Below are positions 1-5,415 of a stretch of 5,415 nucleotides of DNA, piece by piece. The DNA comes from Chloroflexota bacterium. GTDB lineage: Bacteria > Chloroflexota > Anaerolineae > Promineifilales > Promineifilaceae. The position numbers were made by a program, and so were the translations under genes. The stretch lies in NCBI GenBank assembly GCA_003519205.1, contig DOXE01000447.1:876-6290 (forward strand), in the 5' to 3' direction. How positions within the stretch are numbered: position 1 is the first letter of the stretch; every line of letters starts with the position of its first letter. Under the pieces are notes generated by a model, which had not been told where the DNA came from, did not search any database, and saw nothing but the letters and a program-made list of their open reading frames with translations.

Positions 1-546
1 AGAAATTTAACGGTTGAAGATTTCCTGGTTGAGATCCTGGCCAACCTCTCCATAGAGAGACCTAACGGGGCGGTAATAGAAAAGGCTGCCAGGCTTTATG
101 AGTCAGCCATATGTTCAGCAGCGAAGCCGATTCCCCACAGCCAAGAGACCTTAGCCCGATTGAAAGCGGATGGCTACAAGCTTGGACTTATCTCCAACAC
201 GATGTTTTCCGGAGAGGCGCATATGGCCGATTTGGTAAAGTTTGATATGGCTAAATTCTTTGATGCCAGACTTTTTTCGGCTGATGTCAATGCTTGGAAG
301 CCTAATCTTGCGCCCTTTCAGCGAATTTTGAGAGAATTGAATGTTAAACCTGAAAATACGGTTTTTATCGGCGACGATCCGGCGGCCGATATCAACGGCG
401 GATTGCGTGCCGGGATGTATGTGGTTCACTTTGCATCGAGCGATCGTTTCCCTTCCTCGGACGGTTTAATTCCAAACGCGACGATTCATAGCTTGCCTGA
501 GCTGGTCCAACTCATACGACGATTGGATGTCACCCAGCCCTCATGA
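1..546 (+). CDS. HAD-superfamily hydrolase, C-terminal part (5' end outside window)
   Basis: The frame is open from base 1 to the TGA at 544-546 and gives 181 residues with no start of its own, so the gene enters from the left. What remains is the end of an alpha-helical cap (about residues 1-45) and the C-terminal Rossmann-like core. HAD motif II is the hydrophobic strand ending in S65-N66-T67. Motif III is K100 in NAWKP. Motif IV is the acidic GDDPAADINGG, with D125, D126 and D130 as likely Mg2+ ligands. Motif I, with the nucleophilic aspartate, must lie upstream. The layout fits cytosolic phosphatases of the YjjG/Gph/haloacid-dehalogenase-like group, which hydrolyse small phosphorylated metabolites, but the substrate cannot be read from the sequence. 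A TTG at 160 could be mistaken for a start, but it would remove part of the conserved core and the frame stays coding-like upstream. It is probably co-transcribed with the TPR gene 15 bp downstream. Family assignment is firm; specific function is unknown. Confidence 0.88.
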   Translation, partial: RNLTVEDFLVEILANLSIERPNGAVIEKAARLYESAICSAAKPIPHSQETLARLKADGYKLGLISNTMFSGEAHMADLVKFDMAKFFDARLFSADVNAWKPNLAPFQRILRELNVKPENTVFIGDDPAADINGGLRAGMYVVHFASSDRFPSSDGLIPNATIHSLPELVQLIRRLDVTQPS

Positions 547-561
547 TACACTTGACTTGTC

Positions 562-1047
562 ATGAGTGACGATGTAAATAAACAACAGGCTCTCATGTTG
601 GTCGATCGCGCTCGTCGTCACCAGATGAGGGGGGAATTTGCTGATGCAATAATTTTGTATGAGCGTTCACTGGCTCTTTGGCCAACGGCCGAGGCACACA
701 CTTTCCTGGGTTGGACCTACAGCATGATGAATCGTTATGACGAAGCAATAAAGTGCTGTAAGAATGCCATTGATGTCGATCCAGATTTTGGCAATCCCTA
801 TAATGATATTGGCGCTTATTTGATTGAGCTAAAACGATGGGAAGAAGCCATTCCCTGGTTAGAAAAGGCGACGAATGCCCCGCGCTATGAATCCCCTCAA
901 TTCCCCCACTTGAATTTGGGTCGGGTATATGAAAGATTAGGTCAGTTTAAGACTGCAATGGCCTGTTACGACAAAGCGATAGAAATCGATCCTTTCTATC
1001 GTGTGGCTGTCTGGGCTAAATTTAACCTCGTGGGGCGTATGAATTAG
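562..1047 (+). CDS. Small tetratricopeptide-repeat (TPR) protein
   Basis: This 161-residue protein is made almost entirely of TPR helix pairs. Four repeats can be traced at about residues 8-41, 43-75, 77-110 and 114-147, followed by a capping helix (148-160). Consensus positions are visible in the pattern G-x-Y/F-x-x-A-I-x-x-Y/L-x-x-A-I-x-x-x-P: G24/F26/A29/Y33/P41, Y59/A62/A69/P74, W93/A96/A103 and G127/F129/A132/Y136/A139/P144. There is no signal peptide, membrane helix or enzymatic domain, so it should be a cytosolic protein-protein interaction scaffold; its partner is unknown. The ATG at 562 is chosen because an in-frame TGA (553-555) lies just upstream; no strong Shine-Dalgarno is visible, which suits translational coupling to the HAD gene ending at 546. 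The TAG stop overlaps the stop of the opposing dehydrogenase gene. Confidence 0.88.
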   Translation: MSDDVNKQQALMLVDRARRHQMRGEFADAIILYERSLALWPTAEAHTFLGWTYSMMNRYDEAIKCCKNAIDVDPDFGNPYNDIGAYLIELKRWEEAIPWLEKATNAPRYESPQFPHLNLGRVYERLGQFKTAMACYDKAIEIDPFYRVAVWAKFNLVGRMN

Positions 1048-2357
1048 AGGTACACCACCCGGGCATGATTGGATTCATTGATGGCATGCCGGGTATCGAC
1101 GATCAACTTGGCCTGTTCACTCACAAAATCCCAATCAAAGCTGTCATGATGGGTGATGATGACGACACAATCGGCCTCGGCCAGTGTTTTGGCCGATAAA
1201 TCGATGGATTGTTGTGGGAGCCCTTCCTCAGCAAGATTTTCGACATATGGATCGTGATAGCTCACCCGCGCACCTTTCTCAATTAGAAGATGGATTAAAT
1301 CAATGGCTGGACTCTCTCGAACGTCGCTGACATTAGGTTTGTAGGCAGCGCCCAAGACGAGAATTTGACTACCCCTAACAGATTTGCATTCATCGTTCAA
1401 TGCATCAGTGACCTTTCCGACGACGTAATCAGGCATATGACTATTGATCTCGGATGCCAATTCGATGAATCGGGCCGTGTAGTTCAAAGTCCGCAATTTC
1501 CAACTCAAATAGAGCGGATCGATGGGTATGCAGTGTCCGCCTAGCCCAGGACCTGGGTAGAAGGGCATAAAACCATATGGTTTGGTGGCTGCTGCTTCGA
1601 CCACTTCCCAGGTGTCAAGGCCTAGCTTGTCACACATTAAGGCGACCTCATTCACCAGACCGATATTCACGGCTCGGAAAGTGTTTTCCAGTAGCTTGAC
1701 CATTTCAGCAGTAGCCGTATTCGATACAGGAACGGGATAATCGACAATGGTTTGGTAGAGGGCCAAACACACCTCAAGACAATCCGGGGTCACACCACCG
1801 ATGACTTTTGGGGTGGAGGATATGACGTAATCTGTCCGGCCTGGATCGATCCGTTCCGGTGAAAAGGCTATAAAAACTTCTTTACCGACGATATCGCCAT
1901 TATCAATCAGGCAGGGCATTATCACTTCCTCAGTTGTGCCGGGATATGTCGTGCTTTCCAGTACGATCAGTTTTCCAGTTCCCCCATATTCGGCGATATT
2001 TTCCGCCGCATCGATGATGTAAGAGATATCGGGGTCGCCGGTTTTTCGAAGGGGTGTGGGAACACAAATTGAGATCGCATCGACATTCTCTAATCTTGCG
2101 TAATCTACGCTGGCAACAAGATGCCCGCTGGATACGATGGGACCCAATTGGCTGGTGGGCACATCCTCAATGTAACTCTCACCCTTGTTTAAGGAGCTTA
2201 CTTTTTCTTGGTTAAGGTCAATTCCGACGACTCGGAATCCTGCCTGGGCGAAAGCAACAGCCAATGGCAAACCGACGTAACCCAAACCAACAACGCCTAT
2301 CTTAGCGCTTCTACTGGAGAACTTCTCTAATAATGATTCCTTGTAATTCATCATCAT
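1044..2357 (-). CDS. wbpA: Nucleotide-sugar dehydrogenase, WbpA type (UDP-N-acetylglucosamine 6-dehydrogenase-like)
   Basis: The 437-residue protein belongs to the UDP-glucose/GDP-mannose dehydrogenase family, which oxidises C6 of a UDP-sugar to a carboxylate in two NAD+-dependent steps. The N-terminal Rossmann domain has GLGYVG (24-29) and D47 at the end of strand 2 for NAD binding. ESTTYPGTT spans 134-142 and FSPERIDPG 165-173. The central helix carries K221 and N225. The catalytic cysteine is C276 in GPGLGGHCIPIDP, and the C-terminal UDP-binding domain has K340, D345 and R347 in AYKPNVSDVRESPA. The GESYIEDVP segment (59-67) and the length match WbpA-type UDP-GlcNAc 6-dehydrogenases better than UDP-glucose dehydrogenases (Ugd) or the TviB/WbpO group. 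UDP-glucose, UDP-GalNAc or UDP-ManNAc remain possible substrates. The product would feed capsule, O-antigen or exopolysaccharide synthesis. Translation starts at one of three consecutive ATGs (2357, 2354, 2351); a stop lies in frame shortly upstream. No other polysaccharide gene is in the window. Confidence 0.93.
   Translation of the reverse strand: MMMNYKESLLEKFSSRSAKIGVVGLGYVGLPLAVAFAQAGFRVVGIDLNQEKVSSLNKGESYIEDVPTSQLGPIVSSGHLVASVDYARLENVDAISICVPTPLRKTGDPDISYIIDAAENIAEYGGTGKLIVLESTTYPGTTEEVIMPCLIDNGDIVGKEVFIAFSPERIDPGRTDYVISSTPKVIGGVTPDCLEVCLALYQTIVDYPVPVSNTATAEMVKLLENTFRAVNIGLVNEVALMCDKLGLDTWEVVEAAATKPYGFMPFYPGPGLGGHCIPIDPLYLSWKLRTLNYTARFIELASEINSHMPDYVVGKVTDALNDECKSVRGSQILVLGAAYKPNVSDVRESPAIDLIHLLIEKGARVSYHDPYVENLAEEGLPQQSIDLSAKTLAEADCVVIITHHDSFDWDFVSEQAKLIVDTRHAINESNHARVVYL
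1057..1094. repeat. Imperfect inverted repeat (hairpin) at the convergent 3' ends
   Basis: The left arm ACCCGGGCATG (1057-1067) pairs with the right arm CATGCCGGGT (1085-1094), giving 10 base pairs with one bulged G and a 17-nt loop. It starts 10 bp after the TPR stop codon and lies inside the last codons of the opposing dehydrogenase gene. There is no T-tract on either side, so it is not a canonical intrinsic terminator. It could end or protect the HAD-TPR transcript, or be a by-product of the codons for Arg-His-Ala and His-Ala-Arg. Confidence 0.4.
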
Positions 2358-2406
2358 TCGCTCTATTTCACATCCTATTTAAAAGATTCATTTTGTGATG
2401 GAACTA

Positions 2407-2434
2407 TTTGTAACCTTTTTGGCTGTCGTCTCAA
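2407..2434 (-). promoter_or_regulatory. Candidate sigma-70-type promoter for the wbpA-like gene
   Basis: On the minus strand TTGAGA (2434-2429; 5 of 6 to the -35 consensus) is followed after 16 bp by TACAAA (2412-2407; 4 of 6 to the -10 consensus). This would put the transcription start near 2400 and leave a leader of about 40 nt before the ATG at 2357. The leader has an AGGAT (2376-2372), though 14 nt from the first ATG is far for a Shine-Dalgarno. The rest of the 118-bp gap shows no strong terminator for the upstream membrane genes, so read-through is possible. Confidence 0.35.
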
Positions 2435-2475
2435 ATGGGTCAGCTGTACCAGTACTCGGTCTTGTGATGTTCAAC

Positions 2476-3879
2476 TCAAAATGGGTTAGCCAACATGCGG
2501 GACAATGATAATATCAGTTGGGGGAAAAAGGCCAGTAATATTCCAAGGAAAAGCAATCCACTGGCAACGATCCTGCTCGCATTCGATTCTGGGCTAATTT
2601 CGACCTCAGATCCAGTGTCTTTTTTTGATAAGGTCTTCGCTAGAAAACGTAATAGTCCAACGACTCCTACGATCACGGATATGACGAGGATAACCATCGA
2701 AAGGCCAGGCGGTGATTGGGAGTTAATGATCAACGCCCATCGACCGGCAAATCCTGGGGTCAGCGGAGCACCTGCCAGGGACAGGCCACCATAGATGAAA
2801 AGGGCTAGGCCCAGTGGCTTACGCCAGGCCAGGCCCTGGCACCGATCCAATTGGTTATCACCACTCAGGGAAGAGGCCACTTGATCTCTGATCAATCCAA
2901 ATCCAACCCCAGCCAGGATCAACCCTAAGATCCGGAGCACGATGAGCGCCATTACAGCGTCCAAAGCGACCCTGCCGCCTAATCCCAAGGCGATTACAGT
3001 GGCACCGATATCTAACAATAGTAGATAGCCAAGCAAGCGGCCGATAGACTTTGCCGTTAACAGGAATAGGCTGGCTGCGATCAATGTCGCTGCTCCACTG
3101 ACGCGAAGCATGGTTAAGAACTGCGAATTGCCAAAGACAACGGGGTTGGCGATCAAGACATTTAATAGAAAGACGGTGACGAGGAGCGCTATTAAGCCAT
3201 AGGTGACGGCCGGTACGAGCGGCCTCGACTCAACAACGGTCGACGATACCCACAATTGAAATGGAAAAGCCACCATCAGTATCACGATAGCACCAAATAA
3301 TAAGAAGATGATGGATGACAAAAACTGGGCCTGGACCGTGTCGATCATCCATCCAGCAATCAGGAGGAAAGGCACCGCCAATACCGCCAATGAAAGCTGA
3401 CGTACAGAAGCCAATGTGGAACCAGGTCTCTCACCTTGAATGAGAATAGCTAGAACTGCCGCTGCTATTAATAACAACACTGAACCAAATACAAAAGTCT
3501 GAGCCAAGAGCGCGGCCGTCATTGAGGCCAGGACCACCAATGTTGCCGGGATGAAGATCGTGTCCTGAGGAAATGGAAGCGTTAGAATAAATAGGAACCC
3601 AACCCCTAGATAAACCAAGATCAACGTCGCCTGAATCTCGTCATTCAATATGAGAGGCTGGCCGAAGAATTCCCATCTTAAATTCAAGATCGACTCGCCG
3701 ACACTGCTCACAGGGACACCGCCTGGACGCCTTGTTCCGGTGAATAGAGCCATGGTCAAAACCGCCAGAAATCCAATAATAACCGCCAATGTTTGCCTAC
3801 GCCGCAAAAGGTAGACAATGGTGGCAGCACCTATAGGAATTAATAATAGGATGAATGGAGCGGTCATTGATGTGGTCAA
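2476..3879 (-). CDS. Diverged NuoL/M/N-like (proton-conducting transporter) membrane subunit, HyfF/MrpD position
   Basis: This 467-residue, very hydrophobic protein has about 14 predicted membrane helices, the core number of antiporter-like subunits of complex I, Mrp antiporters and group 4 hydrogenases. Family landmarks are AFPFQLW at 204-210 (usual form xxPLHGWLPDA), the AKSIGRLLGY segment at 276-285 (usual xxDLKRLLAYSS), and AGAPLTPGFAGRW at 369-381 (usual AGxPxTxGFxGKW). The usual TM5 glutamate is missing: no acidic residue occurs between D106 and E150, and the aligned position is about S133. The TM7 lysine aligns with L201. No charged residue occurs between R219 and R259. In the C-terminal half R316 and R380 occupy lysine positions, and D290 sits in a helix. 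The TTG start at 3879 follows GAAGG at 5 nt; an ATG at 3867 is the alternative but lacks a good Shine-Dalgarno. The gene begins 8 bp after the HyfE-like gene. Family membership is quite sure; proton pumping is doubtful. Confidence 0.8.
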   Translation of the reverse strand: MTTSMTAPFILLLIPIGAATIVYLLRRRQTLAVIIGFLAVLTMALFTGTRRPGGVPVSSVGESILNLRWEFFGQPLILNDEIQATLILVYLGVGFLFILTLPFPQDTIFIPATLVVLASMTAALLAQTFVFGSVLLLIAAAVLAILIQGERPGSTLASVRQLSLAVLAVPFLLIAGWMIDTVQAQFLSSIIFLLFGAIVILMVAFPFQLWVSSTVVESRPLVPAVTYGLIALLVTVFLLNVLIANPVVFGNSQFLTMLRVSGAATLIAASLFLLTAKSIGRLLGYLLLLDIGATVIALGLGGRVALDAVMALIVLRILGLILAGVGFGLIRDQVASSLSGDNQLDRCQGLAWRKPLGLALFIYGGLSLAGAPLTPGFAGRWALIINSQSPPGLSMVILVISVIVGVVGLLRFLAKTLSKKDTGSEVEISPESNASRIVASGLLFLGILLAFFPQLILSLSRMLANPF

Positions 3880-3884
3880 GTGAG

Positions 3885-3889
3885 CCTTC
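3885..3889 (-). promoter_or_regulatory. Shine-Dalgarno supporting the TTG start of the NuoN/HyfF-like gene
   Basis: GAAGG on the minus strand overlaps the TGA stop of the HyfE-like gene and lies 5 nt before the TTG at 3879-3877. It favours TTG over the ATG at 3867 and suggests that translation of the two genes is coupled. Confidence 0.5.
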
Positions 3890-4583
3890 AGTCTAGGAAG
3901 GCCAGGAAGGAATGCCGGGCCTGCATCAGATAAGCGATCGATAGTGCGATAATCAAGTCGGCGATAGATAAAACGACCAACATAGCGATGGAATGCTCGA
4001 TGGCGTGATAAAACAACTCAAAACCGGTCATAAACGTTAATAAACCCATCCCGGCCTTCAAAGGTTCGCCAGTCAGGCTAAATGTAACCAGACCCATGCC
4101 AGTGAGTGACAAGATAGCCAGATTCACGTGTTCAGGAACTTCGGTCAGGAGAAAGCCTGTACTTTGCGAGACGGCCCAAATCGTCAAAATGACGATCAAA
4201 GCTAGAAAAACTCGAAATAGCAACTCTATAGGAAGCGAATATGGCCCAATTTGCACCAAGCGCTCCTCCTCCAATTGCCCCACTTCCTCCTCGGTAACAT
4301 CTTCGGGAAGCCGCCCAAAGTTAACTTGTCTGGCTGTGATGTACAGGATGAGACAAATGAAAGCGCCGACCAAAACCTTCATAAAGGCTAGGTGAGGGGG
4401 TAAAACATCGGCGAAGAGTAAGCCTACGACTAGATATTGAAGGATCAAGGCCAATAGTAGCCAACGCCAATCCGGTAAAATCAAAATAAGCGACGCTGTC
4501 AGCAAGACCAAGATGGCGGCTGGCGTGCCTCGTAAAAAATCGAGGTAGGCCAAGAACTCATATATCGTCGGAATACCACCCAT
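3888..4583 (-). CDS. HyfE/NuoK-like membrane subunit
   Basis: The 231-residue protein has about seven predicted membrane helices: three in the N-terminal 85 residues, a charged loop (about 90-112, rich in Glu), then four more. This is the layout of hydrogenase-4 component E (HyfE, roughly 216 aa), whose C-terminal part is related to NuoK and MrpC; NuoK alone has three helices. The third helix carries K69 in a KVLVGAFICLILY stretch followed by TAR, like the K-x-L...Y-x-x-R stretch of HyfE. The C-terminal helices hold E189, E196 and D209 (GFELFYHAIE, then SIADL), at or near positions of the buried acidic residues of NuoK/HyfE. In complex I such residues link the proton path to the antiporter subunits. 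The ATG at 4583 is chosen because GGAG stands 6 nt upstream; an in-frame TTG at 4595 would add four residues but overlaps this site. It lies between two antiporter-like genes, supporting a shared complex. The N-terminal half could be compared with NuoJ, but HyfE fits better. Confidence 0.72.
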   Translation of the reverse strand: MGGIPTIYEFLAYLDFLRGTPAAILVLLTASLILILPDWRWLLLALILQYLVVGLLFADVLPPHLAFMKVLVGAFICLILYITARQVNFGRLPEDVTEEEVGQLEEERLVQIGPYSLPIELLFRVFLALIVILTIWAVSQSTGFLLTEVPEHVNLAILSLTGMGLVTFSLTGEPLKAGMGLLTFMTGFELFYHAIEHSIAMLVVLSIADLIIALSIAYLMQARHSFLAFLD

Positions 4584-4589
4584 ACAAAT

Positions 4590-4593
4590 CTCC
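4590..4593 (-). promoter_or_regulatory. Shine-Dalgarno deciding the start of the HyfE-like gene
   Basis: GGAG on the minus strand lies 6 nt before the ATG at 4583-4581. It fixes this ATG as the start rather than the in-frame TTG at 4595, four codons upstream, which would place the site inside the coding region. Confidence 0.6.
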
Positions 4594-4629
4594 AATTTTT
4601 GGATGATTCAAATTTGATGGCTTTTACCT

Positions 4630-5415
4630 CTAACCACTTTGAGCAAACCAAATGACGATCACCAAAATTAATAACCACAACATGCCTCTTTCGCCTTCAA
4701 GGATGCCAGCGGTTTCTCGAATGGCGACGCTGAGTCCATTAGCCAACTTAGCAATAATAGTTTGAACCTTTAATTCTATCTGAACAGCATTTAACTCGCT
4801 GTTGAAATTGAGCAGTCTCACCCTAATCTGTTCAACATAACGGTTTAGAATAATGCTGGCTACAATGATCACTAAGACATACAACCAAGTGACCAAAGGA
4901 ATATCAACAAGGTCGGACCCAGGCAACACGAGCAAACCTAGCGTTGGTAAAAGGAGGCCCAAGTTGAGTAGTAAACTTTCGCTGACGGATAGGGTCTCTT
5001 CTTGTACGTCATTTGTCGCTTGTCGTGAAACCTGAATGGCAGCGGCGATCACGGGAATTATCAATAAACCCGTAACGATTGCCAAGCCATGAAGACCCGA
5101 AGAAAACCAATCGCTGTATAAAGGAGCCAGCCCTGAGAATCCGGCCGTAAGTGGTAGACCCGCTAAAGCGGCTATAGGCATGATGACGTACCACGGGAAA
5201 CGCTGCTTCGGCAAACCGTTAACCAAATACAGGCTGCCCAGGGCCAGAATTAAGACACGGTAAGAGGCCACAACGGAATGAGAGCCTGCCCACCCACCAT
5301 TAATTGTTATCAAGCCCACCTGAGCTACAGCTAAGCCGGTTACAGCCACAACCGGCCGCTGAAATTGTATCCAGGCTAGATATGCGCCGAAGAATAGACC
5401 TAGCCATCCCAATAC
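4630..5415 (-). CDS. NuoL/M/N-like membrane subunit, C-terminal part (5' end outside window)
   Basis: The frame is open to the window edge, and the 261 residues seen are about half of a normal antiporter-like subunit, so the N-terminal half lies beyond base 5415. A TTG at 5412 is not taken as the start. The clearest landmark is ALAGLPLTAGFSG (about 83-95 of the visible part), the broken TM12 helix of the family. The lysine or glutamate usually following this motif is replaced by leucine (L96). R53 sits near the conserved TM11 lysine. After two more helices (about 146-164 and 172-190) comes a long charged, amphipathic helix (about 192-240) ending in EGERG, then a terminal membrane helix (245-258). 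That ending resembles the lateral helix plus anchoring helix of NuoL and HycC/HyfB-type subunits. The gene lies 46 bp upstream of the HyfE-like gene and is probably in the same operon. Whether it is closest to NuoL, HyfB, HyfD or MrpA cannot be decided from this fragment. Confidence 0.75.
   Translation of the reverse strand, partial: VLGWLGLFFGAYLAWIQFQRPVVAVTGLAVAQVGLITINGGWAGSHSVVASYRVLILALGSLYLVNGLPKQRFPWYVIMPIAALAGLPLTAGFSGLAPLYSDWFSSGLHGLAIVTGLLIIPVIAAAIQVSRQATNDVQEETLSVSESLLLNLGLLLPTLGLLVLPGSDLVDIPLVTWLYVLVIIVASIILNRYVEQIRVRLLNFNSELNAVQIELKVQTIIAKLANGLSVAIRETAGILEGERGMLWLLILVIVIWFAQSG

Noticed and set aside
151..429. Open frame of 92 codons on the minus strand
   Set aside because: It lies entirely antisense to the conserved HAD core and its translation resembles no family; a shadow of the real gene.
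543..569. Eight-codon ORF starting in an ATGA overlap with the HAD stop and ending inside the TPR start region
   Set aside because: It could be a coupling leader peptide, but there is no Shine-Dalgarno and such short frames are expected by chance.
2366..2399. TCACA / TGTGA half-sites resembling a CRP operator
   Set aside because: The half-sites are in the wrong order and about 22 bp apart, unlike the TGTGA-N6-TCACA arrangement.
2495..2794. Open frame of 99 codons on the plus strand
   Set aside because: Antisense to the well-supported membrane subunit, with low-complexity charged translation and no Shine-Dalgarno.
2828..2840. Perfect palindrome GCCAGG-C-CCTGGC
   Set aside because: The one-base centre cannot form a hairpin loop without losing pairs, and it lies in coding sequence with neighbouring GCCAGG repeats; probably a codon effect.
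4096..4395. Open frame of 99 codons on the plus strand
   Set aside because: Antisense to the HyfE-like gene; Ser/Thr/Arg/Lys-rich translation is typical of the reverse of hydrophobic coding sequence.
4853..5194. Two short open frames (plus 4853-5035, minus 5009-5194)
   Set aside because: Both overlap the partial NuoL/M/N-like gene in other frames and have no recognisable features.
2476..5415. Standard complex I (nuoL-M-N) end of a nuo operon
   Set aside because: The middle gene is a seven-helix HyfE-like protein rather than NuoK or NuoM, and the antiporter-like proteins lack several hallmark residues, so ordinary nuo labels would mislead.
1..5415. CRISPR array, tRNA, rRNA, insertion sequence or prophage elements
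   Set aside because: No regularly spaced repeats, cloverleaf sequences, transposase-like proteins or terminal inverted repeats were seen on reading both strands.

Overview
The window looks like bacterial chromosome of moderate GC, densely coded with short gaps. No phage, transposon, tRNA, rRNA or CRISPR signal was seen. The style (TTG start codons, a generic HAD hydrolase, a WbpA-type dehydrogenase, diverged complex-I-like membrane subunits) reminds me of Chloroflexota such as Anaerolineae. That is an impression only, because no taxonomic marker gene is present.

Layout. On the + strand, bases 1-546 hold the C-terminal part of a HAD-superfamily hydrolase whose start lies outside the window. 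A small four-repeat TPR protein (562-1047) follows after 15 bp. It meets a minus-strand nucleotide-sugar dehydrogenase tail to tail, and the two stop codons share the four bases TTAG (1044-1047). That dehydrogenase (1044-2357, WbpA type, about 437 aa) is essentially textbook and has all its catalytic residues. A 118-bp gap (2358-2475) carries a plausible promoter for it. From 2476 to the right edge, three minus-strand genes encode integral membrane proteins. In transcription order they are: the C-terminal 261 residues of a NuoL/M/N-type (proton-conducting transporter) subunit, a HyfE/NuoK-like subunit of about 231 aa, and a 14-helix NuoL/M/N-like protein of about 467 aa.

How the genes work together. 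The three membrane genes are tightly spaced (46 bp and 8 bp, each start with its own Shine-Dalgarno) and should make one membrane complex. Their order (antiporter-like, HyfE-like, antiporter-like) matches HyfD-E-F of hydrogenase-4-type complexes and resembles MrpA-C-D. The main point of interest is that the antiporter-like subunits are unusual at the ion-channel residues. The 467-aa protein keeps the family scaffold but lacks the TM5 glutamate and TM7 lysine, and carries arginines where lysines are usual in the C-terminal half. The partial subunit has leucine at the TM12 lysine position. No catalytic hydrogenase, quinone-reductase or iron-sulfur subunit lies at the downstream end of the cluster. 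The module may be a diverged or undescribed complex-I/Mrp/Hyf relative. What lies upstream (beyond base 5415) would decide this.

The dehydrogenase lies downstream of the membrane module on the same strand, but its own likely promoter and unrelated function (UDP-amino-sugar oxidation for surface polysaccharide) suggest an independent unit. The HAD and TPR genes form a separate small + strand operon.
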